From Bugulina stolonifera (taxonomy: Eukaryota; Bryozoa; Gymnolaemata; Cheilostomatida; Bugulidae): a DNA stretch of 64,000 nucleotides. Numbering within the stretch: the stretch's first letter is position 1; every line of letters starts with the position of its first letter. The notes under the pieces were generated by a model. That model did no database searches, was not told the origin of the DNA, and worked only from the letters and a program-made list of their open reading frames with translations. A program made the position numbers and the translations under genes. The DNA is taken from NCBI GenBank assembly GCA_935421135.1, contig OW285194.1, positions 8,292,376 to 8,356,375 of the forward strand. Reading direction: 5' to 3'. Shown here piece by piece: positions 23,340 through 34,480 of this stretch.

Positions 23340-24032
23340 ATGACCAAACTAGCTGTATTGCTCATCTTCTCCGTTGTGCTTGGTAAGTTGGTGGTCTGTA
23401 ATCAAATATAGAAACTACAAGAGGTCTACCTTTCACATAGCAGACTTTATCATAACATTTAAAGATCTAAATATTTAGCGAGTGATTTTAGTCCATGAAA
23501 CCAGTGAATAAAGATGGCTCTTTCAGGCTAATTATATCTGGCATGTACGCGTAATGTAGTAGTAATTGTATATAATTATTGTAGCTATACTTGTGCAAGA
23601 TGCGCTGAGTGGGAGGTCTTTGTATTCTCATAAACTGTCACGAAGAGGCAGCAGCAGCAGCAGCAGTAAAGACAGCAGCAGCAGCAGTGGACGAGGTGGT
23701 GGAAAGCACAGATATGGTGGTAGAAGCGGCAGTAGTAGCAGTGGTAGACATGGTAAAGGTAGCAGCAGTGGCAGCAGCCGCAGTAGCAGAAGCAGCAGTG
23801 AAAGTAATGGAAACAGATACAAATTTATCAAAGGTATCATTATATAATAATTTATAATTTAGAGGTATTTCAATCGCTAGTGAATGATAGTAATGATACA
23901 TGTAGAGTACCAATGCCGACCATGCTAACAACAGGAATATGACCTTCTCAGTGTAATCTACATACACTTATAACAGAATTCATTTTAACATTTGCCATCA
24001 TTGCTTTTACTGTTGTAGGTGTTTACTACTAA
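23340..24032 (+). CDS. Gene B: secreted Ser/Gly/Lys-rich protein without TSRs
   Basis: Coding exons 23340-23382, 23585-23833 and 24019-24032, all joined in phase 1, giving 101 residues. Signal peptide MTKLAVLLIFSVVLG, then AILVQDALSGRSLYSHKLSR, runs of Ser with KD, GRGGGKHRYGG and GRHGKG, and the end NRYKFIK. The 14-nt last exon adds GVYY and the stop. AATAAA is at 24177-24182. The intron between the last two exons keeps sequence homologous to the gene A intron between its TSRs and to the sequence just before A's last exon, so both TSR exons were deleted here. Without the last exon the frame would run into intron sequence and stop after III; the conserved acceptor makes splicing more likely. 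Probable extracellular structural or coating protein; unknown function. Confidence 0.75.
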
Positions 24033-24176
24033 AGAAACCTCGAGGAATTCTGGGCTACTGAACAACGCCATTCTTCTGATTTCACTGAGAAAATGGACAG
24101 CGGACACTTTCTAAATAACATTTCAATAATTCTCTAAATTTTATGACATTTTGTTTAATTGTGTTAATTTTACGGT

Positions 24177-24182
24177 AATAAA
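24177..24182 (+). promoter_or_regulatory. Polyadenylation signal of gene B
   Basis: AATAAA inside the conserved block TTTTACGGTAATAAAGTTATT, also found after genes A (19622), C (27554) and D (31277). Confidence 0.7.
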
Positions 24183-26283
24183 GTTATTTGCAAATAATTG
24201 AAATATACTAATCTGTAAAATGATGTTGAACTTAGTCACAAGAATGAGAACCATAAAGTAGTTCCGTAACAATGTCACAATATTAGTCAAGAGAGAAACC
24301 AATTTAATGTTACACGCTGCAAGCACTCTAGTGGCCAAATTAGACAAATGTACGCTATTTTTATAATTATTCTTGAAGTAGGGCCAAAATTTCCAAACTC
24401 TTACTAGTAGTCTTGAACCCTTGATGACTCGTCTGAGTGACTCTATTAGACTGCACACTTTATTCATTTCTGAGTCTGAATTGATGCATTGCTTTTCAAT
24501 GTTTGACTTCCCCCGCTGACTGAATAACACATGAAAACATAGCTCTTAGTAACACTGTACTACTGTATTATACAGTATCTAATGGGACTCTGTCTACTGA
24601 CCCTTTTCTCAGATAATGCCGGCTTAAGAGAGGACAGCTACCGATCTGCCCTGAAGGTGTGCTATACGCATCTCCGGTTCACTAGAAGTTTGCATTATAT
24701 GCATGTCTGGTACTAGTCTATGAAACCATTTTTTTTTCTCATATTATCAATTTAGATCAGTTTCTGATACATGAATGGACTTTAAAGTTTCCTGTGGCAT
24801 TTGCTGCCGGAATGGCATGGCATAGCTACACTTTATTAAACTATCCATATTAATACATCTCCGTTAACACTATTTGTAACAGGGAGGGCATTTTTATGGG
24901 TGATAAAATTTGAACAGTCTGCTAATCACTTACGTGTAGGCGTCTATGCCTGTTTCCAAAAACTATAATTGACCAATCACCAGCATGTGAATTAATCCGT
25001 AAAAAACTTTGCGCGACTCCTGTCTACAAATATCATCCATGTAGCTAACGATCGGTCCAATTTTTCTAGCCAAGTTCATCTTCAGATGTTTCTGACATGA
25101 TGGTGAATTTGAACTGCAAGATTAAATATGATTTTATATAAATTGCCACAGAAGCTGAACTAAAATCATTGTTAGTTAAATTGTATTTACATTTTACATT
25201 TGACATCACCCCTGCCTACAAATATCATTCATGTAGCTAACGGTCTGTCCAATTTTTCTAGCAAAGTTTATCTCCATATGTGTCTGGCATAATGGTTGAT
25301 TAAACTGCAAGACTGAATATGATTTTATATGAATTGCTACAGAAGCTGAGCTAATCATTGTTATTTTAATTATATTAACGTTTTACATGGTGAAAGTATT
25401 ATATTGTAGTAAACAGCTCTAGACCTAGCTGTCAGATATCATTCATGCAAACTAAGAGGGTCTGTGCCAACCCGTGCCTCAAAAGCATGATGTGTTGGTA
25501 CTGTGCCAAAACAGTCCTCATATAATTATCATGGCTGCCTTGTTATACGGAGTGTTAGGGAATTTTGCCATTTTAGTTCATTTTCATGCAAGTCAAAATC
25601 TTTTCACAAGGAGTTTGGTTTTAATCAAATGCATGGAGCTGCCGTACTAATATTTTGGGTACTGTTGAAGTCATCATTTGGGTAAAAACTAACGTCATCT
25701 ATGCAGGTGTAACTCTATGGGGAAAGTAAAACTAAAAACAGCAACAGAAAATCAAAATATTAGCTACAAGTATTATTCAAACAAACTAATAGAACGAGTG
25801 CCTCTTTGGTTTTTCTACCATATACAATTACATGTACATGTATGTGCTGCCTAAAATTGCTTAATCAAAAGATAATCTTTTGACCAGTTTCCTGGTTATA
25901 TTGACAAACACTCAAGTTTGAATATTTTTAAGACATATATATAATACAATATACAATATGCACATGGTTAACATTGTCGTTTATATTACTTCAGTATATG
26001 ATATGCTTCAGCATCATTTCCCTTTACAGACTCTGTCTGACACGGACACAAGTTATTAAAACAGACAGATTTATAAAAGGAAGACCGTTGTGTATATTGA
26101 GGATGTAGCTCATCAGACTACAGTTTAGAGAAGATTAGCAATGCCATGGTATTTAGACAGGCAAATAATATCCTTAATCTTAGGAAATATTCCAACTTCC
26201 AAGACATGGCAGATACAGGTAACACTAAGTACAACCCTGTCCATCATTTAACCATTATATAGAAATTAAGACAAGTGAATTCA

Positions 26284-26291
26284 TATAAAAA
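26284..26291 (+). promoter_or_regulatory. TATA box of gene C
   Basis: TATAAAAA in the conserved promoter block. The non-coding exon 1 ends at 26386. Confidence 0.75.
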
Positions 26292-26651
26292 GAGCTAGCA
26301 GCTTCTCACTTTTACCAGTCACTTTTACAACAGTGCATAGTTAGATATACCAGTAGTACAGAGTTACAGCTGATTGTTAATACTAGGTAAGTGCATAATA
26401 TTACATGTAGCCGTGGTGAGTTAAAGAATTATTTTAATACCAATCTTCACAGCTTGCTAGATTCAACATAAGAATCAAACGGTGACCAACTATTATATTC
26501 TGATAGTCAAATCTGTATTGATTGACTCTAAACATATTTTTCTTACAAATTGAACAGCTTTGTTTTTGTACAATGACTGGCTACCGGTTTCTTAGGCAGC
26601 AGCTTCTGTGAAAGGTAATGTTTTCTAATTATTCATTTGTAGAATATCAGA

Positions 26652-27409
26652 ATGACCAAACTAGCTGTATTGCTCATCTTCTCCGTTGTGCTTGGTAAGT
26701 TGGTGGTTTTTAATAAAATGAAAGTTTTGTTTTGCCTAAACATTTTTATGGTGTCAAGTTGTGATCCTTATTTACTTGTATATCTAACACAATCCAGTAC
26801 CATAAGGTCTATCTTTCACATAGCAGACTTTATCATAACATTTAAAGGTCTACATATTTAGCAAGTGATTTTAGTCCATGAAGCCGGTGAATAAAGATGG
26901 CTCTTTCAGGCTAATTATATCTGGCATGTACGCGTAATGTAGTAGTAATTGTATATAATTATTGTAGCTATACTTGTGCAAGATGCGCTGAGTGGGAGGT
27001 CTTTGTATTCTCATAAACTGTCACGAAGAGGCAGCAGCAGCAGCAGTAAAGACAGCAGCAGCAGTGGACGAGGTAGTGGAAAGCACAGATATGGTGGTAG
27101 AAGCGGCAGTAGTAGCAGTGGTAGACATGGTAAAGGTAGCAGCAGTGGCAGCAGCCGCAGTAGCAGAAGCAGCAGTGAAAGTAATGGAAACAGATACAAA
27201 TTTATCAAAGGTATCATTATATAATAATTTATAATTTAGAGGTATTTCAATCGCTAGTGAATGATAGTAATGATACATGTAGAGTACCAATGCCGACCAT
27301 GCTAACAACAGGAATATGACCTTCTCAGTGTAATCTACATACACTTATAACAGAATTCATTTTAACATTTGCTATCATTGCTTTTACTCTTGTAGGTGTT
27401 TACTACTAA
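26652..27409 (+). CDS. Gene C: secreted Ser/Gly/Lys-rich protein without TSRs
   Basis: Coding exons 26652-26694, 26968-27210 and 27396-27409, joined in phase 1, giving 99 residues. The signal-peptide exon is identical in protein to gene B. The Ser-rich exon differs from B mainly by loss of one Ser in each of two Ser runs and by GRGSGKH for GRGGGKH. The tail is again GVYY and stop. The last intron is nearly identical to that of B, so B and C are the youngest pair. AATAAA at 27554-27559. Same family and same uncertain role as B. Confidence 0.75.
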
Positions 27410-27559
27410 CGAAACCTCGAGGAATTCTGGGCTACTGAACAATACCATTGTTCTGATTTCACTGAGAAAATGGACAGCGGACACTTTATAAATAACATTT
27501 CAATAATTCCCTAAATTTTATGACATTTTGTATAATTGTGTTAATTTTACGGTAATAAA

Positions 27560-29967
27560 GTTATTTGCAAATAATTAAAATATACTGATCTGTAAAATGA
27601 TGTTGAACTTAGTCACAAGAATGAGACCCAAGAAGTAGTTCCATAACAATGTCAGAATATTAGTACATCTAGTGTAACAGATATTATTGAATAACTACGG
27701 AGGACATTATTTTATACTAATTGTAGCCTCAAGCTCAATGGTGCCTTCAGTTTTCTATCTATATGTACATGTGTATGGTATTACATTTACTAACAGCATA
27801 GGTGTAATGTACAGGAAATGCAGGCAACATTGATCTAGTCAGTAACAGTTCAAGCTTACGATAACTATAGCTAAATGGTTTACCTTATTATTAGTGAGAG
27901 CAAAGAATATCTATGAGTAGACAACTCCCTTGGTGCATAATTGTATGAGCAAGGTTAAAAACATGCACAAATATGTGAGCGGATAACTCTAACAGGAACA
28001 TTAGGCTGCTTGAACTAGATGTACATTAGTAGCAAAAATGCGCAAATATTCTAAGATAAGCAATAAGACAACTTGCTTGGAGTTCTCTACTTCTTTGGTT
28101 GCATGACTTTTCTGATTTTGAGAACCTTGGTATCTAGATTAGCGCTTGGGATTAAGTCAAAAATTGTAAAGTCAAGATAGAAAATCAATTTAATGCTACA
28201 AACACTGTAGTGGCAATACTAGCCACATATTTATATGCTATTCTAATAATTTATCAAAGTAGAGCCATCATTCTCAAACTTATACTAGTAGTCTATAAGG
28301 ACAGCACACTTTATGCATTTCTGAGTCTAAATTAATGCATTGCTTTTAAAATTTTGATTTTTCCCGTTGACTTGATGACACATGAAAACATAACTCTTAG
28401 TAACACTGTACTACTGTATTATGCAGTATATAATTGTACTCTGTCCACTGAGCCTTTTCTCAGACAATGCCTGCTTAAGAGAGGACAACTACCGATCTGC
28501 CCTGAAGGTGTGCTACAAACATCTACAGTTTACTAGGAATTTACATTATATACATGTCTGGTGCTAGTCTATGAAACCATTTTCTCACATGGTCATTTTA
28601 GATCAGTTTCTAATACATGAAAAAAGTTATAAGTTTCTTGTGGCATTTGCTGCTGAATGGTAGGGCATAGCTACGCTTTATTAAGCTATTCATATACATT
28701 TCCGTTAACACTATTCATAACACGCAGCGCCTTTTTATGGGCAATTAAACTTAAGCACTATCTGCTAATTACTTTATCTTGCGTGTAGGCGTTTATGCCT
28801 GTTTCCAAAACTATGATTGATCAATCACCAGCGTGTGAATTAACTTTACATCACCCCTGTATACAGTTATCATCCATGTAGATGATGGTCTGTCTCGATT
28901 TCCTGGCAAAGTTCATCTCCATATGTGTCTGGCTTGGTGGTTGATTTGAATTGCAAGATTGAATATGATTTTATATGAGTTGCCACAGAAGCTGAACTAA
29001 AATCATTGTTACATCACATTAAATAAATTGTATGCCGTTTTACATGTACATGGTGAGAGCATCATATTGTAGTAAACAGTTCTAGATCTACAGCTGTCAG
29101 AGACCATTCAGGCAAACTAAGAGGATCTGAGCCTCAAAAGCATAATGTGTTGGTACTGTGCCAAGGCAGTACTCGTATAATTATGGCTGCCTTGTTTTAC
29201 GGGAATTTAGGGGATTTTGCCATTTTATTTCATATCCACGTAAAACAAAAACTTTTTACAAGGAGTTTGTTTTTTATCGAAAGTATAGAACTGCTGTACT
29301 AATATTTTGGGTACTGTCAAAGTCATCATTTGGGTAAAAACTAGCAGGTACACGTACAATGTACACTTGTGCAAGTATATCTCTATGGGAAACATCAAGC
29401 TAGATACAGTAACAAGAAATTGAAATATTATTTACAATTACATTTACAAGTTTTTTTTCAAACAAACTGAATGGAACTAGCATATACAGTTACATGTATG
29501 TACTGTCTAAACCTTTTGACCAGTTTACTGCCAAGGTTGACAAACTCGCAAGTTTGAATCTTTTTAAAACATCTTTTAGCGTGTCTTTGCTCAAATTCGC
29601 CAATAGAATATGCAGTTGGGTAGCCAACATTAACGCAATGCACATTGTCAATATTGTTGTTTAGATTACTTCAGTATATGATAGGCTTCAGCATCATTTC
29701 CCTTGACAGACTCTGTCTGACACGGACAAGAATTGTTAAAACAGACAGATAACATATAAAAAAGAAGATTGTTGTGAACAATGGGGATTTAGCTCATCAG
29801 ACTACGATTTAGAGAAGAATAGCAATGTCATGGCATTTAGACAGGCAAATGACATCCTCAATCTTAGGCAATATTCCAACTTCCAAGACATGGCAGACAC
29901 AGGTGACACTATGCACATCCCTGTCTATTATTTACACATTATATAGAAACAAAGACAAGTGAATTCA
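27560..29967. other. Spacer between genes C and D, no other gene seen
   Basis: Homologous to the other array spacers. Short open frames have no independent support. Confidence 0.5.
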
Positions 29968-29975
29968 TATAAAAA
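29968..29975 (+). promoter_or_regulatory. TATA box of gene D
   Basis: TATAAAAA in the conserved promoter block. The non-coding exon 1 ends at 30070. Confidence 0.75.
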
Positions 29976-30344
29976 GGGCTAGCAGCTTCTCACTTTTACC
30001 AGTCACATATACAGCAGTGTTTGTCTAGGTTTACCAACAGTACAGAGTTACAGCTGATTGTTAATACTAGGTAAGTGTATAATACTACATGTAGCCGTGG
30101 TGAGTTAAAGAATTATTTTAATACCAATCTTCACAACTTGCTAGATTCAACATAAGAATCAAACAGTGACCAACTATTATATTATTCTGATAGTCAAATC
30201 TGTATTGATTGACTCTGAACATACCTGTATTGTTCTTACAAATTGAACAGTTTTGTTTTTGTATAATGACTGGCTGCTGGTTTCTGAGCCAGCAGTTTTT
30301 GTGAAAGATAATATTTTCTAATTATGTATTTGCAGAATAGCAGA

Positions 30345-31132
30345 ATGACCAAACTAGCTATATTGCTCATCTTCTCCGTTGTGCTTGGTAAGTTGGTGGT
30401 TTTTAATAAAATGTAAGTTTTGTTTCGCCTAAACATTGTTATTGTTTACTTCTATATCTAACACAATTCAGTACCATAAAGTATATCTTTCACATAGCAA
30501 ACTTTATCGTAACATTTACAGGTCTACATATTTAGTGATTGATTTTAGTCCATGAAGCCAGTGAACAAAGATCGCTCTTCCAAGCTAATTACATGTACAT
30601 GTATATCTGGCATGTACGCGTAATGTAGCAATAATTGTATATAATTATAATAATTGTAGCTATACTTGTGCAAGATGCGCTGAGTGGGAGGTCTTTGTAC
30701 TCTCATAAACTGTCACGAAGAGGCAGTAGCAGCAGCAGCAGTAAAGACAGCAGCAGCAGCAGTGGACGAGGTGGAGGAAAGCACAGATATGGTGGCGGTA
30801 GCGGCAGCAGCAGCAGTGGTAGACATGGTAAAGGTAGCAGCAGTGGCAGCAGCCGCAGTAGCAGAAGCAGCAGTGAAAGTAATGAAAACAGAAACAAATT
30901 TGTCAAAAGTATCATTATATAATAATTTATAATTTAGAGGTATTTCAGTCGCTAGTGAATGATAGTAATGGTACATGTAGAGTATCATTGCCGACCATAC
31001 TAACAACAGGAATATAACCTTCTCAGTAAAAGCCACATGCACTTATAACAGACAAAACAAAACAAACAAACAAACAAATTCATTTTAACATTTGCCATCA
31101 TTGCTTTTGCTCTTGTAGGTGTTTACTACTAA
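30345..31132 (+). CDS. Gene D: secreted Ser/Gly/Lys-rich protein without TSRs
   Basis: Coding exons 30345-30387, 30660-30908 and 31119-31132, joined in phase 1, giving 101 residues. Signal peptide MTKLAILLIFSVVLG. The Ser-rich exon has GRGGGKHRYGGGSGSSSS and ends NENRNKFVK, intermediate between A (DENRVKFVQ) and B/C (NGNRYKFIK). The donor is AAAA|GTATCA, so the tail reads SVYY and stop. AATAAA at 31277-31282. The intron before the last exon shares the TSR-deletion scar with B and C, plus an (AAAC)n insertion near 31051. Likely extracellular; function unknown. Confidence 0.75.
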
Positions 31133-31974
31133 CGACACTTCGAGGAATTCTGGGCTACAGAACAACACCATTGTTCTGATTTCACTGGGAAAATGGACAG
31201 CGGACACTTTATAAATAACATTTCAATAATTCTCTAAATTTTGTGACATTTTGTATAATTGTGCTAATTTTACGGTAATAAAGTTATTTGCAAATAATTA
31301 AAATATACTGATCTGTAAAATGATGTTGAACTTAGTCACAAGAATGAGACCCAAGAAGTAGTTCCGTAACAATGTCACAATATTAGTACATCTAGTGTAA
31401 CAGGTGATACTTATTAATGAATAACGTACGGATGACATTTTTTATACTAATGGCAGCCTCAAGCTCAATGGTGCCTTCAGTTTACCATCTATATGTACAT
31501 GTACATGTATATGGTATCACATTTACATTATTTTGTACTAGCAGCATAGGTGTAATGTACAGGAAATACAGGCAACATTGAGCTAGTCAGTAACAGTTCA
31601 AGCTTCCGATAACTATAGCTAAAATGGTTTACCTTATTATTAGTGAGAGCAAAGAATATTTATGAGTAGACAACTCCCTTGGTGCATAGTTGTATGAGCA
31701 AAAGTAAAAACATACACAATATAATATGTGAGGGGATAACTCTAACATAAACATGAGGCTGCTTGAACTGGTAGCAAAAATGTGCAAATATTCCAAGATA
31801 AGACAGCTTGTTTGGAGTCTTCTACTCTTTTGGTTGCATGACTTTTCTAATTTTGAGAACCTTGGTATCTACATTATAGATTAGTGTTTGGGACTAAGTT
31901 AAAATTTGTAAAGTTGAAATAGAAAATTAATTTAATGCTACTAAGCACTGACTCTGCAGTTGGATGAGTGAAGA

Positions 31975-32200
31975 CTACAAAACAGCACCAAGGCTAAATT
32001 TGCTCAATGGATTTTAGCCGGGTTTGTATTCTTCTTCAAGCTGCTGACAGCACCAATGCCTTCCGCTTAACTTCCTGCGTATCTCCTCAACTGGTACCCA
32101 CTGCATTTACATCTTCCTGTAAGTCATCAATCACTCAGCCTTGGCTTTGGTCTACCTTCTTTTCGCTTTCTCGCACACTCATATCTAACATGTAAGGACA
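31975..32200 (-). mobile_element. Degraded LINE remnant (reverse-transcriptase tail)
   Basis: The minus strand reads GRPK, then after a frameshift DDLQEDVNAVGTS and DTQEVKRKALVLSAA. This resembles the extreme C-terminus of non-LTR retrotransposon polyproteins (GRPK..W.D.IK.D......ED..D...WR). Several stops and shifts mark it as dead. Confidence 0.45.
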
Positions 32201-33193
32201 TTTTTTCATTTTCTTTATCAATAAGGCACAGGAATTATTTATTAATTCTTTTCTATAGTGCATAGAAGTCTCAGACGTGTGTGTGATGTGTCAGATAAGG
32301 TGTCAGTCATACAGTTAGTCACATGGTCGTGTATCTGCAGGCTGGTGTTAGTAAACTATTCATAGGTGCTTAGTTAAACGCGCCTGTCTGGTAGAACTGT
32401 AATGGTATGAATTTAGTTTTATAAATTAATTGAGAGTTCGATACCATGAGACGTCTAGACCAGCTGCATTTCTACTCAGCTGTTACCCTCAACCTAAACA
32501 AAGGTCAATGATTGGTACAATCTGAGTATCATGGTATATTAGACCTATTAATTATCTTTACGTTGTGGTTCTTCCAGAAAGCCTACCCGTTAATAACCAA
32601 CTATTTAAAATTGGATACTCCACTGACCAGAGATCCTTCAACACCCATTTCATATGTTTAACATAGTGTATTATTCGATTAAATTTTTTTTGTGTATTAT
32701 GACCATATCTTTACTGAGTAACACTGATCTAATCTCTTATTAAAATTAGAGTTTGTGCAATATCATATTAACTATGTCATATTGTTTAAAATCGTTATGA
32801 AATGTAGGATATTTGTTGAAAGTTAATCTAATCAACATTCAACAAGTGAGGTGCTAGGATTGGTTTGCATATTATCAATAGCATACCCTCTAATATATAA
32901 TTGCCTATAATGTATAAAGATGCACTACGACAATAATGAAGGATAGTTTATTGCTATTGTAAATAGTGTCTTACTTGGACTATGTTAGTTATAGTGAAGG
33001 TTTTGTATTTTCGGAGAGAAATTCTACTTAGAACACCGCATACACTGTGGCTCATACCACAGAATTTACCTCGTCTACAAGATTATGATAGCTGATTCAA
33101 TGTGGAATATCTGACGTGGTGTTTCTCACAGAGCACAGGGTCTAGTGTGCAAACTCTTGTGGGTTTCTTAAGAATGCCGAAACAGTGGTTTGC
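32201..33193. other. Spacer before the fucosyltransferase-like gene
   Basis: AT-rich, no supported coding exon. An overlapping frame at 33102-33284 is in a different frame from the fucosyltransferase and shows no domain. Confidence 0.45.
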
Positions 33194-34480
33194 ATGCTAT
33201 TTCACTTCAAGGTTATTTTCTATTACTGTTACTTGGGCTACGCTAATTACAAAAGGTATAGCGCTTATGACACAAGTAAATTGATGGAAATAATACCAGC
33301 CGAAGGCATAATACACGCACATAGTGCAGCTGATGCCAATATAATTCTGAATACAGGACCTAGATCTGACCAATCCATGAAAGCTGTTAGCACAGCCAAT
33401 GCTAATACCCAAGTCGTTATGACTGTCAGGCTTAAATCTAACCACTACACTAGAAAGAGGATACAATCAGACAATGCAACTAGACCAATTCTGACAGCTA
33501 AAACTAAAAAAGTACATGCATCAGCCCTAAGTCAAACACCTGCACATGCCCAAACACGTCACATAGAATTCATGTACAAACCCGAAGCTGCTCCTCCTCC
33601 CGAGAGAAAATGCGAAGGATTGTACTAATGTTCATTTTCTGTCAGTAAAAGTCGTATGCCAAAGCAAGGAACAGATCTTGTGGTGTTTCTTGCATTTCGG
33701 CTCCCTAAAGTTCCTCCTCAAAAGTTACCAAAGCAAGTTTGGTTAATGAAAACTGGGAAATCTCAAAGGAGTCAAACAATTGATATGAGAAAATGGAATG
33801 GCTACTTCAACTATACGCACACATTCAAACCAGATGGAGATGTACCAAACATGTATTCGTATAATATCGTAAAGTTGACTAGCAAGACACTTCGTAACTT
33901 TGCCAAAGAGAGGAGGCTGTCAGTGAAGTCATCCCCTAATGCAGTGTGGTTCGTATCAAATTGCCAGATAAGAGGAATATTTAAAGTTACTAGTGCAAGG
34001 GCACAGTATGCAGCTGAATTATCAAAGTGGATAAATGTTAAAGTATTTACTTCACGGCCAAACTGCTACTCACAGATTGGGCGATTGATCCCAAATATCA
34101 TTTCACAAAGACCAAGAGACCAACAGCCACACGCGTCAAATTTTTATTTCTATCTAGCCTTTGAAAACAGTTTATGCAAACATTACATAACTGAGAAATT
34201 ATGGAAGATTTTATCAGGGCGACATTTAGTAATACCAATCGTCATGGGCGGGCTGAACATAGAAGTGTACAGACGTATTGCTCCGCCAAATAGTTATATC
34301 CACGTCAAAAACTTTACATCACTAAAGCATTTAGCTCAGCATCTGAATTATGTGATCAAACATGAGCATGCATTCAACTACTACCTACAGTGGAGGAATG
34401 AGTTTAAACTGCACAGAGGTGGTAAATATTACTGTATCAGTAACTTTCAATCAATACTGACCACTTTTTCTGACATATAA
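33194..34480 (+). pseudogene. Alpha-1,3-fucosyltransferase-like gene (GT10) with one in-frame stop
   Basis: One continuous reading frame of 429 codons, interrupted only by TAA at 33626-33628 (codon 145). The N-terminus MLFHFKVIFYYCYLGYANYK looks like the short cytoplasmic tail and membrane anchor of a type II Golgi enzyme. A Ser/Thr/Lys-rich stem follows. The catalytic part starts around the stop (KCEGLY, stop, CSFSVSKSRMP). Then come DLVVFLAFRLP, PKQVWLM, KWNGYFNYTHTF, the diagnostic GT10 stretch FYFYLAFENSLCKHYITEKL, VIPIVMGG, PPNSYIHVKNFTS and YLQWRNEF. GT10 enzymes move fucose from GDP-fucose to GlcNAc in N- or O-glycans. The lack of any other lesion means the stop could be a recent null allele, an assembly error or a readthrough codon. 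If only the downstream Met (33656) is used, the protein has 274 residues without the anchor. Confidence 0.85.

Larger units (their letters stand above)
21310..24429 (+). repeat. Tandem gene-duplication unit carrying gene B
   Basis: First of three similar units in a row (24430-28269 and 28270 to about 31960 are the others). Shared landmarks include TTTATTCATTTCTGAGTCTGA near the start, CAGACTACAGTTTAGAGAAG before the promoter, the TATA box, all exons and the AATAAA. TATA-to-TATA spacing is 3326 bp for B to C and 3684 bp for C to D. The boundaries are arbitrary. Confidence 0.8.
24430..28269 (+). repeat. Tandem gene-duplication unit carrying gene C
   Basis: Homologous to the units of genes B and D. 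It has an extra internal direct duplication in the spacer: the segment starting CCTGTCTACAAATATCATCC near 25019 is repeated, diverged, from 25211 (offset about 192 bp). Confidence 0.8.
28270..31960 (+). repeat. Tandem gene-duplication unit carrying gene D
   Basis: The third unit of the array. Sequence after gene D (for example the block around 31480 with CTCAAGCTCAATGGTGCCTT) matches the sequence after C near 27730 and, more weakly, the one after A near 19770. The right end is near 31960. Confidence 0.75.
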
